From: Chlamydiota bacterium | Lineage (GTDB): Bacteria > Chlamydiota > Chlamydiia > Chlamydiales > RGXB01 | Assembly (NCBI GenBank): GCA_016866475.1 | Contig: VGMF01000007.1 | Coordinates: 1-54,491 of the forward strand | Direction: 5' to 3' | Length of the DNA stretch: 54,491 nt | Shown: piece after piece, positions 1 through 7,770 of the stretch | How the letters are laid out: every line of letters begins with the position of its first letter | Position numbering within the stretch: position 1 is the stretch's first letter | Made by a program: the position numbers and the translations under genes | The notes under the pieces: model-generated | What the model saw: the letters and a program-made list of their open reading frames with translations, nothing else | Told to the model about the DNA's origin: nothing | Database searches by the model: none

Positions 1-2
1 AA

Positions 3-332
3 CAAAATGAGGGGCATTCCAGACCCACACAGGTGATGGGGTTGAGAGTGGGTGATTTTGCCTTTTTGACCGATATAAAGCAGTACGATAGCCGTTTAAT
101 TAGAGAATTAAAGGGGATCAAAACTCTAGTTTTGGGGGCGATTCGGGATGGAGAATCTATAGCGCATTTTACTTTTGAGGAGGCGCACCATTTCAGTATG
201 CTCTCAGGGGCAGAAAAAACTTTTTTTATCCATCTCGACCACTCAGTCGATTACCCCGAAGCTTCAAAGCGGTTGCCTCCCAATGTCCAACTTGGGTATG
301 ATGGGATGAAAATAGCGATCAATCTTTCTTAA
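3..332 (+). CDS. MBL-fold metal-dependent hydrolase, C-terminal part (PhnP-like)
   Basis: The reading frame is open from the first base, so only the C-terminal ~110 residues are present and the gene starts outside the window. The tail reads like the end of the PhnP/metallo-beta-lactamase hydrolase group: an H-S-x-P step, then a GLRVGDFAFLTD segment that fits the strand carrying a metal-binding Asp, and later a HFTFEEAH stretch with family-like histidines. The N-terminal HxHxDH signature cannot be seen. In Chlamydia trachomatis a phnP-like gene also precedes hflX (from memory), which supports the assignment. Its substrate cannot be inferred. Internal GTG/ATG codons at 33 and 36 are not taken as starts because homology-like sequence continues upstream of them. 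Confidence 0.7.
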   Translation, partial: QNEGHSRPTQVMGLRVGDFAFLTDIKQYDSRLIRELKGIKTLVLGAIRDGESIAHFTFEEAHHFSMLSGAEKTFFIHLDHSVDYPEASKRLPPNVQLGYDGMKIAINLS

Positions 333-372
333 AAATGGATAGATCCTTAAGACCCCTTTCGAAGAGTTGCGT

Positions 373-1653
373 ATGACAGACCCATTAAAAAAAGCCCTAC
401 TTGTAGGCCCCTATAGCAGTGCATCCGCAAAACAGGCTTGCCTGGATTCGTTAGAAGAGCTCAAAGCCTTGGGTGAAACCTATGGTTTTACCGAGTTTGG
501 ATTTGAGCCTTGCCCGATCAAAAAAGTGGAGGCCGCTACGTTTATCGGGGAGGGGAAAGTAGAGGAGGTGCATCAAAGGATGCAGGCCGAGGGCTTTGAT
601 TGCATGATTTTTGATGAGGAGATCTCTCCAAATCAGCAGCGTAACATGGAGGAGATTCTAAAAAAACCGGTAATCGACAGGACGGGTCTCATCATTGAGG
701 TTTTTGCCCAAAGGGCCCACTCTAAGGAGGCAAGACTCCAGGTGGAATCGGCTAAAATTCGGTATGAGCTGCCCCGCCTAAAACGCCTTTGGACACACCT
801 TTCACGCCAGCGCACTGGTGGTGGGGGGGGGAGCGGAGGAGGTGGATACCTCAAAGGGGAGGGGGAGAAGCAGATCGAGATAGACCGGCGTATTTTGGAT
901 CGTCGCCTGGTTATGGTCGAGCAGGAGATCAAAGAGGTGCGTGCCCACCGCGCCCTGCAGAGGCAGCAACGGATGCGCTCTTATATTCCGGCGTTTGCAA
1001 TTGTAGGGTATACGAATGCGGGAAAATCGAGCCTTTTGAACAGTCTCACGAATGCGGGTGTTTTATCTGAAGATAAGCTCTTTGCCACGCTGGACACTAC
1101 CACAAGGCGGTTTCAGCTCCCCAATCACCAAAATGTTCTTCTGATCGATACGGTTGGTTTCATCCGAAAACTTCCGCATAAATTGGTGGATGCATTTAGA
1201 AGCACCCTGGAAGAGTCGGTGTATACCGATATACTTCTTCACGTTGTGGATGCCTCTCACCCTGAAGCTCTGGAGCATGCAGCGGAATCGATTCGGGTTT
1301 TAGAAGAGATTGGTGCTAAAAATAAACCGGTCATCACCGTCATCAATAAAGCCGATAAGGTGGAAGACACGAAGATCATCGATGATTTGCGCTATATTTA
1401 CCCTTGTACTGTGGTGATTTCTACATTGACACGACAGGGTTACGATGAGCTTTTTTTGTTGATGATAGAGAAGATACAGTCTTTAAGAAAAGTTATGGAG
1501 CTGTGCATCCCCCAAAGTCATTATCATGTAGCGGCAGAGCTGATGAAAGAGGGGCGGGTTTTGGATACCACATACGAAGGAAACGATATTCTCCTAACTA
1601 TAGAAATTCCACAGGCCCTCGAATACAAAGCGCTCCCTTACAAAAGGGGATGA
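373..1653 (+). CDS. hflX: GTPase HflX
   Basis: Ribosome-associated GTPase of the HflX family, known for splitting or rescuing stalled 70S ribosomes. The N-terminal nucleotide-binding-like domain (about 1-130) leads to a very glycine-rich linker near residue 155 and then an EKQIEIDRR motif. The G domain shows GYTNAGKSS (G1, ~212), DTVGF (G3, ~259) and NKAD (G4, ~325). Length (426 aa) is normal. I chose the ATG at 373, six bases after a GAAGAG ribosome-binding-like sequence; a TTG at 367 would add two residues. The next gene starts two bases after the stop, suggesting co-transcription with radC and dnaG. The linker has ten glycines around one serine, richer than the GGxGxRGPGE consensus I remember. 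Confidence 0.95.
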   Translation: MTDPLKKALLVGPYSSASAKQACLDSLEELKALGETYGFTEFGFEPCPIKKVEAATFIGEGKVEEVHQRMQAEGFDCMIFDEEISPNQQRNMEEILKKPVIDRTGLIIEVFAQRAHSKEARLQVESAKIRYELPRLKRLWTHLSRQRTGGGGGSGGGGYLKGEGEKQIEIDRRILDRRLVMVEQEIKEVRAHRALQRQQRMRSYIPAFAIVGYTNAGKSSLLNSLTNAGVLSEDKLFATLDTTTRRFQLPNHQNVLLIDTVGFIRKLPHKLVDAFRSTLEESVYTDILLHVVDASHPEALEHAAESIRVLEEIGAKNKPVITVINKADKVEDTKIIDDLRYIYPCTVVISTLTRQGYDELFLLMIEKIQSLRKVMELCIPQSHYHVAAELMKEGRVLDTTYEGNDILLTIEIPQALEYKALPYKRG

Positions 1654-1654
1654 A

Positions 1655-2338
1655 GTGTACAAAACACCCCATCCGGGACTGGTTCATAAGAAAAAAAGGG
1701 TCGATTTCAGCGAGATTAGCCAACTTAGCGATACACAACTATGGGGTCTTTTTTGGAAGGGTAAATCGGATGCTGAAATAGCAGAATCTGAAAAGGAGTA
1801 TTTGGAGCGAGTCGGGCGGCAGGGCTCTTTTTTGACGGTTTCTGCCAAACAACTTGTTGAGGAGTTCCATTTCCCTAAATCGAGAGCTTTTTTATGGGAG
1901 GTTTTTCGTGAAATGGCCAAAAGAAGAGTCGTAAAGGCAAAAAATAAGAGGATTTGTAGTCCGCATGATATTTTTGAATTGTCCAAGGGAGATTTTATCG
2001 GCTTGAAGACGGAACTTTGCATGGTGATCGGTCGTGGAAACGAAAAAGAGCTGCTTTTTACAGAGACGGTGAGTGTTGGCAGTCGAGATGCGATACGGTG
2101 TGAAATGAGAGATATTTTTAGATCCTGTTTTGTGGGAGATGTTGTAGATTTTGCCCTTGTCCATAACCATCCCACCTCTCTTTTGGCCCCATCTAAGGAG
2201 GATCTTATTTACACACAAGCCGTTCGAGAGGCGGGTCAAATATTCGGGATACAATTGATCGACCATCTCATTGTGCAAGAAGAGCACTATCTATCTTTTT
2301 ATGAAATGGGGTATCTTCCTAAAAGGGAGAATTATTGA
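1655..2338 (+). CDS. radC: RadC-type JAMM/JAB domain protein
   Basis: Member of the RadC (UPF0758) family, historically annotated as DNA repair but without a proven role. The C-terminal half carries a perfect JAMM metal-binding pattern: HNHP at ~170, seven residues, then S-x-x-D ending at ~183, followed by the family's DHLIV strand. The N-terminal ~100 residues replace the usual helix-hairpin-helix region and look divergent. Start is GTG at 1655, one base after the hflX stop. The stop codon overlaps the dnaG ATG (TGATG), so translation with dnaG is probably coupled. A metalloprotease or isopeptidase-like activity is the family expectation from fold only. Chlamydiaceae, as I remember, lack this gene. 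Confidence 0.85.
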   Translation: MYKTPHPGLVHKKKRVDFSEISQLSDTQLWGLFWKGKSDAEIAESEKEYLERVGRQGSFLTVSAKQLVEEFHFPKSRAFLWEVFREMAKRRVVKAKNKRICSPHDIFELSKGDFIGLKTELCMVIGRGNEKELLFTETVSVGSRDAIRCEMRDIFRSCFVGDVVDFALVHNHPTSLLAPSKEDLIYTQAVREAGQIFGIQLIDHLIVQEEHYLSFYEMGYLPKRENY

Positions 2339-4065
2339 TGCCTCTTTTTGATCCTGCCATGCTCGATGAGCTGAAAAAAAAGGTCGACATCGTCGACGTC
2401 CTTTCTCCCTATATGCAATTTCAAAAAGCGCAAGGGGCCTTGAAAGCTCTTTGCCCCTTCCACTTTGAACATACCCCCTCTTTTGTAGTGCAAAGAAAAG
2501 ATATGCATTACCACTGTTTCGGTTGCGGTGCGCATGGAGACTCTATAAGTTTTCTTATGCAACATCTCAAAATCCCCTTCAAGGAAGCTGTGGAAATGCT
2601 CGCTGAGAGGTTTGGTGTCGAAATCCGTTTTGTTGAAGAGGTGCAAAAAGGGCCAAGCATCCTCCCGCTAAAACAGGCTATGAAAGAGCTTGGACGATTT
2701 TACCACTTTTCTCTTCTTCATACTGCTCAAGGGCAGCGGGCCCTCGCCTACCTTTATGATAGAGGGATCGATCTTTCTTTTATCCGCCTCTTTGAAATCG
2801 GGCTCGCCCCAAAAGATCCTCAATTTTTTGATGCTTGGGTCCACGATTTCAAGGTGGATCTGCACGCCTTGCTTGAAGCAGGAGCGATGAAAGGGAAAGG
2901 AAATCTTCCCTTTTTTATGGACCGCATCACCATACCTATTAAAGACTGGCACGGAAATATTTTGGGGTTTACAGCGAGGAGATTCCAAGAGGGGGACAAC
3001 GGACCGAAGTACATCAATACGAAAGAAACACCCCTTTTTAAAAAATCTCAGATCCTGTTCGGAATCTATGAATCGAGAAGAAGGATCGTTAAAGAAAAGA
3101 AAGCTCTCATCGTTGAAGGGCAAATCGATGCGATGCGCTTGATTCATGAAGGATTTGATTTCACCCTGGCAGGTCAAGGGACCGCATTTGGTGAACTGCA
3201 TGTGCAGCAAGCAAAAAATCTAGGGTTAGAAACGGCTTATATTGCATTCGACGGAGACGCTGCAGGGCAGACGGCAGCTTTGAAAGTGGGGCAGCTTTTC
3301 TTGAAAGAGGGAATCGAGGTGATGGTTGTCCTTTTGGGTAAAGGGGAAGATCCCGACACGGTGATTCTAAAAAAAGGGAAAGCTCACTTCGAAGAGCTTA
3401 TGCAAAAGTCGGTCCCTTATCTCGATTTTTTAAGAACTCTCCTCATGCGCGGTAAAGATCTCTCGCTTCCGGCCGTAAAAAGCGGTGTGATCAAAGAGAT
3501 GACCCACTATGTCAACGGATGGTCGGACCCGGTGATGCGCCATGAGGGAAAGCGGCGGATCGCAGAGCAATTTGATGTCCCGGTTGATTTTATAGAGATT
3601 AGAGAAGATTGTAAACTTGTGGAACATGCTTCAAAATCTGATGAAATTGTAGACTTTGATCTTATTTTAGAGGGGGATCTGGTCCGTTGGTTGATTGTGG
3701 CACATGAGTTGACCAGAGAAATAGCGGTGAGAAATTTAAAAAAAGAGGATCTATTTCATGCGGGAATGCAGCAGCTCTACGAGCTTTTACTGCAATTAAA
3801 AGGGGATCTGATGGCCGTTTTATCTACAAAAGAATCGGAACAACTCCAGCCTTATGTAGATACCGTCCTCTCCAAAAAAATCCCTATCGAACGGGCCGAA
3901 AATCTAATGATGGAGACGGTGCGAAAAATATTGGAGCGCAACTGGTTGAAAAAAAGGGAAGCGATCATCAAAAAAATGCAGGAAAATAGCCATAATGAAC
4001 CTCTTCTAGAACAGCTTGCGCGTGCTTTTGATGAGATCAAACAACAACGTCCGGTTGTTCGATGA
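2338..4065 (+). CDS. dnaG: DNA primase DnaG
   Basis: Synthesises RNA primers for DNA replication, acting with the replicative helicase. The N-terminal CHC2 zinc finger is intact (Cys39, His42, Cys60, Cys63; CPFH...CFGC). The TOPRIM catalytic domain follows, with an EGQID motif near residue 260 (usual family form EGYMD) and DGDAAG near 305 providing the acidic metal ligands. The C-terminal ~150 residues form the helical helicase-interaction part. At 575 aa it has normal length. The ATG at 2338 overlaps the radC stop and follows an AAAAGGGAGA ribosome-binding site; an in-frame TTG one codon earlier is less likely. Confidence 0.95.
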   Translation: MPLFDPAMLDELKKKVDIVDVLSPYMQFQKAQGALKALCPFHFEHTPSFVVQRKDMHYHCFGCGAHGDSISFLMQHLKIPFKEAVEMLAERFGVEIRFVEEVQKGPSILPLKQAMKELGRFYHFSLLHTAQGQRALAYLYDRGIDLSFIRLFEIGLAPKDPQFFDAWVHDFKVDLHALLEAGAMKGKGNLPFFMDRITIPIKDWHGNILGFTARRFQEGDNGPKYINTKETPLFKKSQILFGIYESRRRIVKEKKALIVEGQIDAMRLIHEGFDFTLAGQGTAFGELHVQQAKNLGLETAYIAFDGDAAGQTAALKVGQLFLKEGIEVMVVLLGKGEDPDTVILKKGKAHFEELMQKSVPYLDFLRTLLMRGKDLSLPAVKSGVIKEMTHYVNGWSDPVMRHEGKRRIAEQFDVPVDFIEIREDCKLVEHASKSDEIVDFDLILEGDLVRWLIVAHELTREIAVRNLKKEDLFHAGMQQLYELLLQLKGDLMAVLSTKESEQLQPYVDTVLSKKIPIERAENLMMETVRKILERNWLKKREAIIKKMQENSHNEPLLEQLARAFDEIKQQRPVVR

Positions 4066-4176
4066 AGGGACATTTTGAAGCTGCCTTAGCGGTTTTATCA
4101 AAGCATTTAATACTAAAGTTGATTTTTTAATTAAGATTGAAATACTATTTTGAGGAAATTTATTTGAGGTTGAAGA

Positions 4177-4860
4177 ATGCGCGCTTTTTTAAAAATATTT
4201 GCGCTCTCAGGGCTTGTTTTTTTATCAAACGATCTGGATGCAAAGAGACTGGACCTGGATGCAATCTATAGAAGTTATGAAAGAAAACCCGGGGATATCC
4301 ATCAGCATCTGAAGCATTTAAGGCGGCTGGCTAAAGATTCCGATTCCGTTTTGGAATTAGGGGTAAGAAATATGGTGTCCACTTTTGCTCTCCTTGCAGG
4401 TCTTGCTGAAAATGGTAAACCGAGAAAGGTCTATGTAGGTGTTGATTTGTCCTACCCTCCCGAGAATCTGATACATCGAGCTTTCATCGCATGTAAAGAC
4501 AAGGGGATTGACATTGAGTTCATTCAGTGTGACGATGCGCTCTTTGACCCGATGGATGTAGATCTACTTTTTATCGATTCGCTCCACACCTACGCACAGC
4601 TCTCTTTCGAGCTCGAAAAATTCAGCCCTAGAGTAAGAAAATATATAGCGATGCATGATACCGACGCCCCATGGGGTTTTGAAGATGAGCCGAACTCTTA
4701 CGGAAACGAAAACAGAGCCAATTTGAAATGGGCTGATCCGAAAAAAAAAGGGTTATTGATCGCAGTGAAAGATTTCTTGTCTAGGCATCCGGAATGGCAA
4801 TTACAAGAGCATTACACAAATTGCCACGGCTTTACCGTTCTTACAAGAAAAAGTTATTGA
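4177..4860 (+). CDS. Exported methyltransferase-like protein (paralog 1)
   Basis: A 227-aa protein with an N-terminal signal-peptide-like segment (charged MR, hydrophobic ~5-17, then DLDAK). The rest resembles the Methyltransf_24 / class I SAM-dependent methyltransferase fold: an acidic-loop strand VLELGVRN near 60, YVGVDLS near 90, and a FIDSLHTY strand near 130 where such enzymes have the motif IV region, then MHDTDAPWGFEDEP. The glycine-rich motif I is degenerate (ELGVRN, not ExGxGxG), so SAM binding is uncertain. The next gene is a clear paralog, sharing the HTY, PWG(Y/F)EDEP and YTN(S/C)HGFT motifs, so the pair arose by tandem duplication. Export would be odd for a SAM-using enzyme. Substrate unknown. 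Confidence 0.7.
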   Translation: MRAFLKIFALSGLVFLSNDLDAKRLDLDAIYRSYERKPGDIHQHLKHLRRLAKDSDSVLELGVRNMVSTFALLAGLAENGKPRKVYVGVDLSYPPENLIHRAFIACKDKGIDIEFIQCDDALFDPMDVDLLFIDSLHTYAQLSFELEKFSPRVRKYIAMHDTDAPWGFEDEPNSYGNENRANLKWADPKKKGLLIAVKDFLSRHPEWQLQEHYTNCHGFTVLTRKSY

Positions 4861-4892
4861 TCATAATTTTTTTAAGCGGGTCTGATTGTTTT

Positions 4893-5585
4893 ATGACGAA
4901 ATATTTTTCCTTAGCTCTCTTTTTAGTTTTCTCTACCAACTTTTTACAGGGGGGGCTTGAAAGGAGGCTTTTTGTTCTAGAAAAAGAGTACGCTTTCTTG
5001 TGTTGCGAAGATGTCCTTTATAATGAGGTCGCACCATTTATGCCGAGACTAAGGGATCTGGCCAAAGAGTGCGAGAGCGTTATCGAGGTTGGGGGGGATC
5101 TGGGGGCGGGCTCCATCAGCATCGTTTTAGGGTTGAGCGAAAACTTAAACCAAAAGAAAAAATTTTCTGTAGTTTCCTACAGGGGTATCTCGCCACAGGA
5201 CATGAAAAAAAAGATATACAAGCTCAAACTGCCCGATATCCAGTTCTCTTTTCAGCAGGGGGAATATATGGATGAAAATATCGACTTTGCAGACATGGTG
5301 TATATAAATTCTTTTCACACCTATGGGAGACTTATTGCAGAACTCGAGCACTTTGCCCCAAGAACAGGGAAATACCTAGCTCTTCTCCACACCGGTTTTC
5401 CATGGGGATATGAGGATGAACCCGATTATTATTTGGAGCGATATGTCCCTCCAACCTGGGTTCGAAAAGACTTAAAGGGTTTAGTCAAGGCGGTCGAGGA
5501 ATTTTTATTATTGCATCCGGAATGGGAGAAATTCGAAGACTACACAAATAGTCATGGATTCACGATTCTAAAAAGGGTAAAATAG
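4893..5585 (+). CDS. Exported methyltransferase-like protein (paralog 2)
   Basis: Second copy of the family in the preceding gene. I start it at the ATG at 4893 (230 aa) because MTKYFSLALFLVFSTN is a good signal peptide; longer in-frame starts would run into the upstream gene. Family landmarks: VIEVGGDLGAGS near 65 (better glycine-rich motif I than paralog 1), VYINSFHTYGRL near 135, PWGYEDEP and a C-terminal DYTNSHGFTIL. The catalytic-region acidic residue of paralog 1 (FIDS) is replaced by INS, so the two copies have diverged at possible functional positions. Eight cysteine-poor, otherwise soluble-looking residues per turn give no further clue. Function unknown beyond the fold. Confidence 0.7.
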   Translation: MTKYFSLALFLVFSTNFLQGGLERRLFVLEKEYAFLCCEDVLYNEVAPFMPRLRDLAKECESVIEVGGDLGAGSISIVLGLSENLNQKKKFSVVSYRGISPQDMKKKIYKLKLPDIQFSFQQGEYMDENIDFADMVYINSFHTYGRLIAELEHFAPRTGKYLALLHTGFPWGYEDEPDYYLERYVPPTWVRKDLKGLVKAVEEFLLLHPEWEKFEDYTNSHGFTILKRVK

Positions 5586-5638
5586 CTCTTTGCTTTTTTG
5601 CAGCTTCAGTGCTGTGAAGAGATTTTTTTAAGGAGACT

Positions 5639-7144
5639 ATGATTCGTCAAGCTGTCCATTTTTTTTTGGGGACACTTATCAGCCGGTTGGGTGGGCTTTT
5701 AAGGGAACTCTCCATGTCAGCCTGCTTTGGGGCTAGCGCACTTGTTGGTGATTTTTTTATCTCTTATCGCTGGTCGAATATCTTCCGCCGCCTTTTGGGA
5801 GAAGGGGGGGTAAGTAACGGATTTATTCCGATGTTTGAAAGATATAGGCAGGAAGATCCCTACAAAGCCGATCTGTTTTTTCGAGATCTGTTCTGGTCTT
5901 TGGCGATCCTATTAGTCCCAACTCTATTCCTTTTAAGTTTGATATTTTTTGGCCATATAGCGAGCTTTATGATGCCGGGGGTGATTTTTATCGTCTTTTA
6001 CGCCCTTTTCATGGCTTTTTTGCAATGTCATAATCATTTTTTTCTCCCCTCTGTGGCGCCGACTATTTTTAATCTCATCTGGGTGGGTGGGTGCTTTTTG
6101 TTCAAATCCGAGGAGCAGTCTTATGCTTTAAAAGGGATAGCCCTTTGTATTTCGGTGGCGTTCTTCTTTCAATGGGTTGTCCTTCTGCCTAAAACAGCAA
6201 AGTGTCTGAAAATAGGTTTGTCCGATTGGTTCCAAATCCGCCCGTTCTCCGCCGAAGTGAAACAGCTTTTGAAGCCATTGCTCCTAACTTTGGTCGGGGT
6301 AGCAGCAACACAACTCAATGGCGCTATCGATCTGCTGTTTGCAAAATGGGCAGATCCGAAAGGTGCTGCGTTTTTAAGCTATGCGATTAAATTAGAGCAG
6401 GTGCCGATGGCCCTATTCGGTGTTGCGGTGAGCCAGGCGATCGCCCCATTACTCGCACGTGCTTACCAGGGAAAAAATTTTGCAAAATACAATCATCTTA
6501 CTGAAAAAAGCCTGCGCATTACCCTTAAACTCTTAGCCCCATTCACGCTACTGTTTTTTGTTGCTGCACCCCCTTTTGTGAGTCTGATCTACGGTAGGGG
6601 AGCTTTTTTAGATGCGGATGTGACCCACACGGCTCAGGCGTTAGCATTCTATTCAATAGGGCTTGTACCCGCGGGCCTTATTTTGCTTTTAGCCCCCTCG
6701 TTTTATGCAGCGCAGGATTTTAGAACCCCAATGAAAGCCACTTTCATGGCGGTGGGGATGAATACTTTTTTAAATTTCCTGCTGGTTTTCGTTTTTTCGG
6801 CCGGCTCATGGGCGATTGCTTTGACCACCTCTTTGAGTTTTTGGGCGCAATGGGCCTATTTAGCATGGAAACTTCAAGCCCCTTATCCGCTGAAAAGCTT
6901 GGTGAAACATTTGCTCTTGGTTTGTCTCATCACCCTAATCTCTTTTTATCTATTTCCCGATTTATACTGGTCCACAAGCTATCCTACGACAATTCTAGAT
7001 AAAGGATGGCAGTTACTTAACATAGCGGCGGTTCCGTTTTTTCTTTATACTTTAGGCGCTTTTTGCCTAAAAGACTCTGCGATTGTGGAAAAAGGGGGAA
7101 ACATTGTTGATGAAAAAAATCTAAAGCTCGATGCGGATGCTTAA
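5639..7144 (+). CDS. murJ: Lipid II flippase MurJ (MviN family)
   Basis: Integral inner-membrane protein of the MOP exporter superfamily that flips the peptidoglycan precursor lipid II to the periplasmic face. The 501-aa length, the multiple hydrophobic segments and the N-terminal pattern GTLISRLGGLLRELSMSACFG (given in part: SRLGGLLRE) match MurJ, as do GEGGVSNGFIPMF and the central GVAVSQAIAPLLAR motif. The ATG at 5639 follows AAGGAG by five bases. Charged residues inside the N-terminal helices (Arg in SRLGG and RR near 45) are typical. It fits an organism that still makes at least a septal peptidoglycan, consistent with nagZ nearby. Confidence 0.93.
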   Translation: MIRQAVHFFLGTLISRLGGLLRELSMSACFGASALVGDFFISYRWSNIFRRLLGEGGVSNGFIPMFERYRQEDPYKADLFFRDLFWSLAILLVPTLFLLSLIFFGHIASFMMPGVIFIVFYALFMAFLQCHNHFFLPSVAPTIFNLIWVGGCFLFKSEEQSYALKGIALCISVAFFFQWVVLLPKTAKCLKIGLSDWFQIRPFSAEVKQLLKPLLLTLVGVAATQLNGAIDLLFAKWADPKGAAFLSYAIKLEQVPMALFGVAVSQAIAPLLARAYQGKNFAKYNHLTEKSLRITLKLLAPFTLLFFVAAPPFVSLIYGRGAFLDADVTHTAQALAFYSIGLVPAGLILLLAPSFYAAQDFRTPMKATFMAVGMNTFLNFLLVFVFSAGSWAIALTTSLSFWAQWAYLAWKLQAPYPLKSLVKHLLLVCLITLISFYLFPDLYWSTSYPTTILDKGWQLLNIAAVPFFLYTLGAFCLKDSAIVEKGGNIVDEKNLKLDADA

Positions 7145-7167
7145 ACATTGATATTAAGGGAGTTAAG

Positions 7168-7230
7168 ATGTTCAAAACTTATCAACAAAGTTGCAACAAT
7201 GACCAAAATGGGCCCGGTTTGGTATTGTGA
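7168..7230 (+). CDS. Possible 20-residue leader ORF
   Basis: A short frame (MFKTYQQSCNNDQNGPGLVL) with a convincing AGGGAG ribosome-binding site six bases before its ATG lies in the otherwise empty gap between murJ and the small membrane protein gene. It has no recognisable similarity. It could be a leader peptide, a spurious ORF or an unannotated small protein; there is no evidence beyond the ribosome-binding site and position. Confidence 0.2.
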   Translation: MFKTYQQSCNNDQNGPGLVL

Positions 7231-7248
7231 TCTCAAGTTCAAATTAGG

Positions 7249-7701
7249 ATGAGGGATATGGCGATTTACAACATCTTTGATCACGGCACACTTCAGGGGC
7301 AAAAGGAGGAGCAACTCTTTATCCCTCAAGCGCCAAAAGCTGTTGTAGAGGAAAAAGGGAGCTTTTTTAGCGCTCTGGCGGCAAGGCTTTTTTTCTTCGT
7401 ACTCCTGTTGGCTGATATTATCTGGGGGATCTACTCGGCGATTGCCCTTATCGTCAAAGCGATTTTAATGATGCTCACATTCCACAAAATCGAATCCTTA
7501 AAAGAATCCTTCGGTAGGACTTTCCTCTCCTTCAAAAGGTCGTTGGTTTGCGCCATTGCCCTTGTTGTGGCTCTTTTCAGCCCGGCTTTAGGAATCATGT
7601 TTTCTTGCATGTATTTTTTGATGTATGACAAAAACGGTGTTGATGAAATTGTTCCATCCTCTTTAAAAGATCAATTTAGAGATATTTTTCCAAACGTTTA
7701 A
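7249..7701 (+). CDS. Small inner-membrane protein of unknown function
   Basis: A 150-aa protein with a soluble N-terminal ~38 residues, a long hydrophobic stretch at about 40-78 (probably two transmembrane helices), a basic loop (FHKIESLKESFGRTFLSFKRS) and another hydrophobic region at about 99-127, ending in a short soluble tail. I do not recognise the family. Two starts are possible: ATG at 7249 directly after AGG, or ATG at 7258 preceded by GAGGG; the choice changes three residues. It stands alone between murJ and nagZ in the same orientation. Confidence 0.6.
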   Translation: MRDMAIYNIFDHGTLQGQKEEQLFIPQAPKAVVEEKGSFFSALAARLFFFVLLLADIIWGIYSAIALIVKAILMMLTFHKIESLKESFGRTFLSFKRSLVCAIALVVALFSPALGIMFSCMYFLMYDKNGVDEIVPSSLKDQFRDIFPNV

Positions 7702-7739
7702 ATCAAAAAATTCCTTTTTGTTTTAAATTGTAGTGCTGT

Positions 7740-7770
7740 ATAAAAACTCCTCATTTTGAGGAGTTTTTAT
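7740..7770 (+). promoter_or_regulatory. Perfect hairpin covering the nagZ ribosome-binding site and start
   Basis: A 13-bp perfect inverted repeat (left arm ATAAAAACTCCTC at 7740-7752, loop ATTTT, right arm GAGGAGTTTTTAT at 7758-7770). The right arm contains the GAGGAG ribosome-binding site and the first two bases of the nagZ ATG (7769). The run of five T in the right arm also makes it look like an intrinsic terminator for the upstream membrane-protein gene. It may serve both purposes: ending upstream transcription and masking translation initiation of nagZ on read-through mRNA. Confidence 0.6.

Noticed and set aside
1684-2175. Minus-strand ORF of 163 codons opposite radC
   Set aside because: Low-complexity Ser/Lys-rich product entirely inside a gene with a perfect JAMM motif on the other strand; shadow frame.
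4794-4892. Longer N-terminus for the second methyltransferase-like gene
   Set aside because: It would overlap the upstream gene and hide a good signal peptide starting at 4893.
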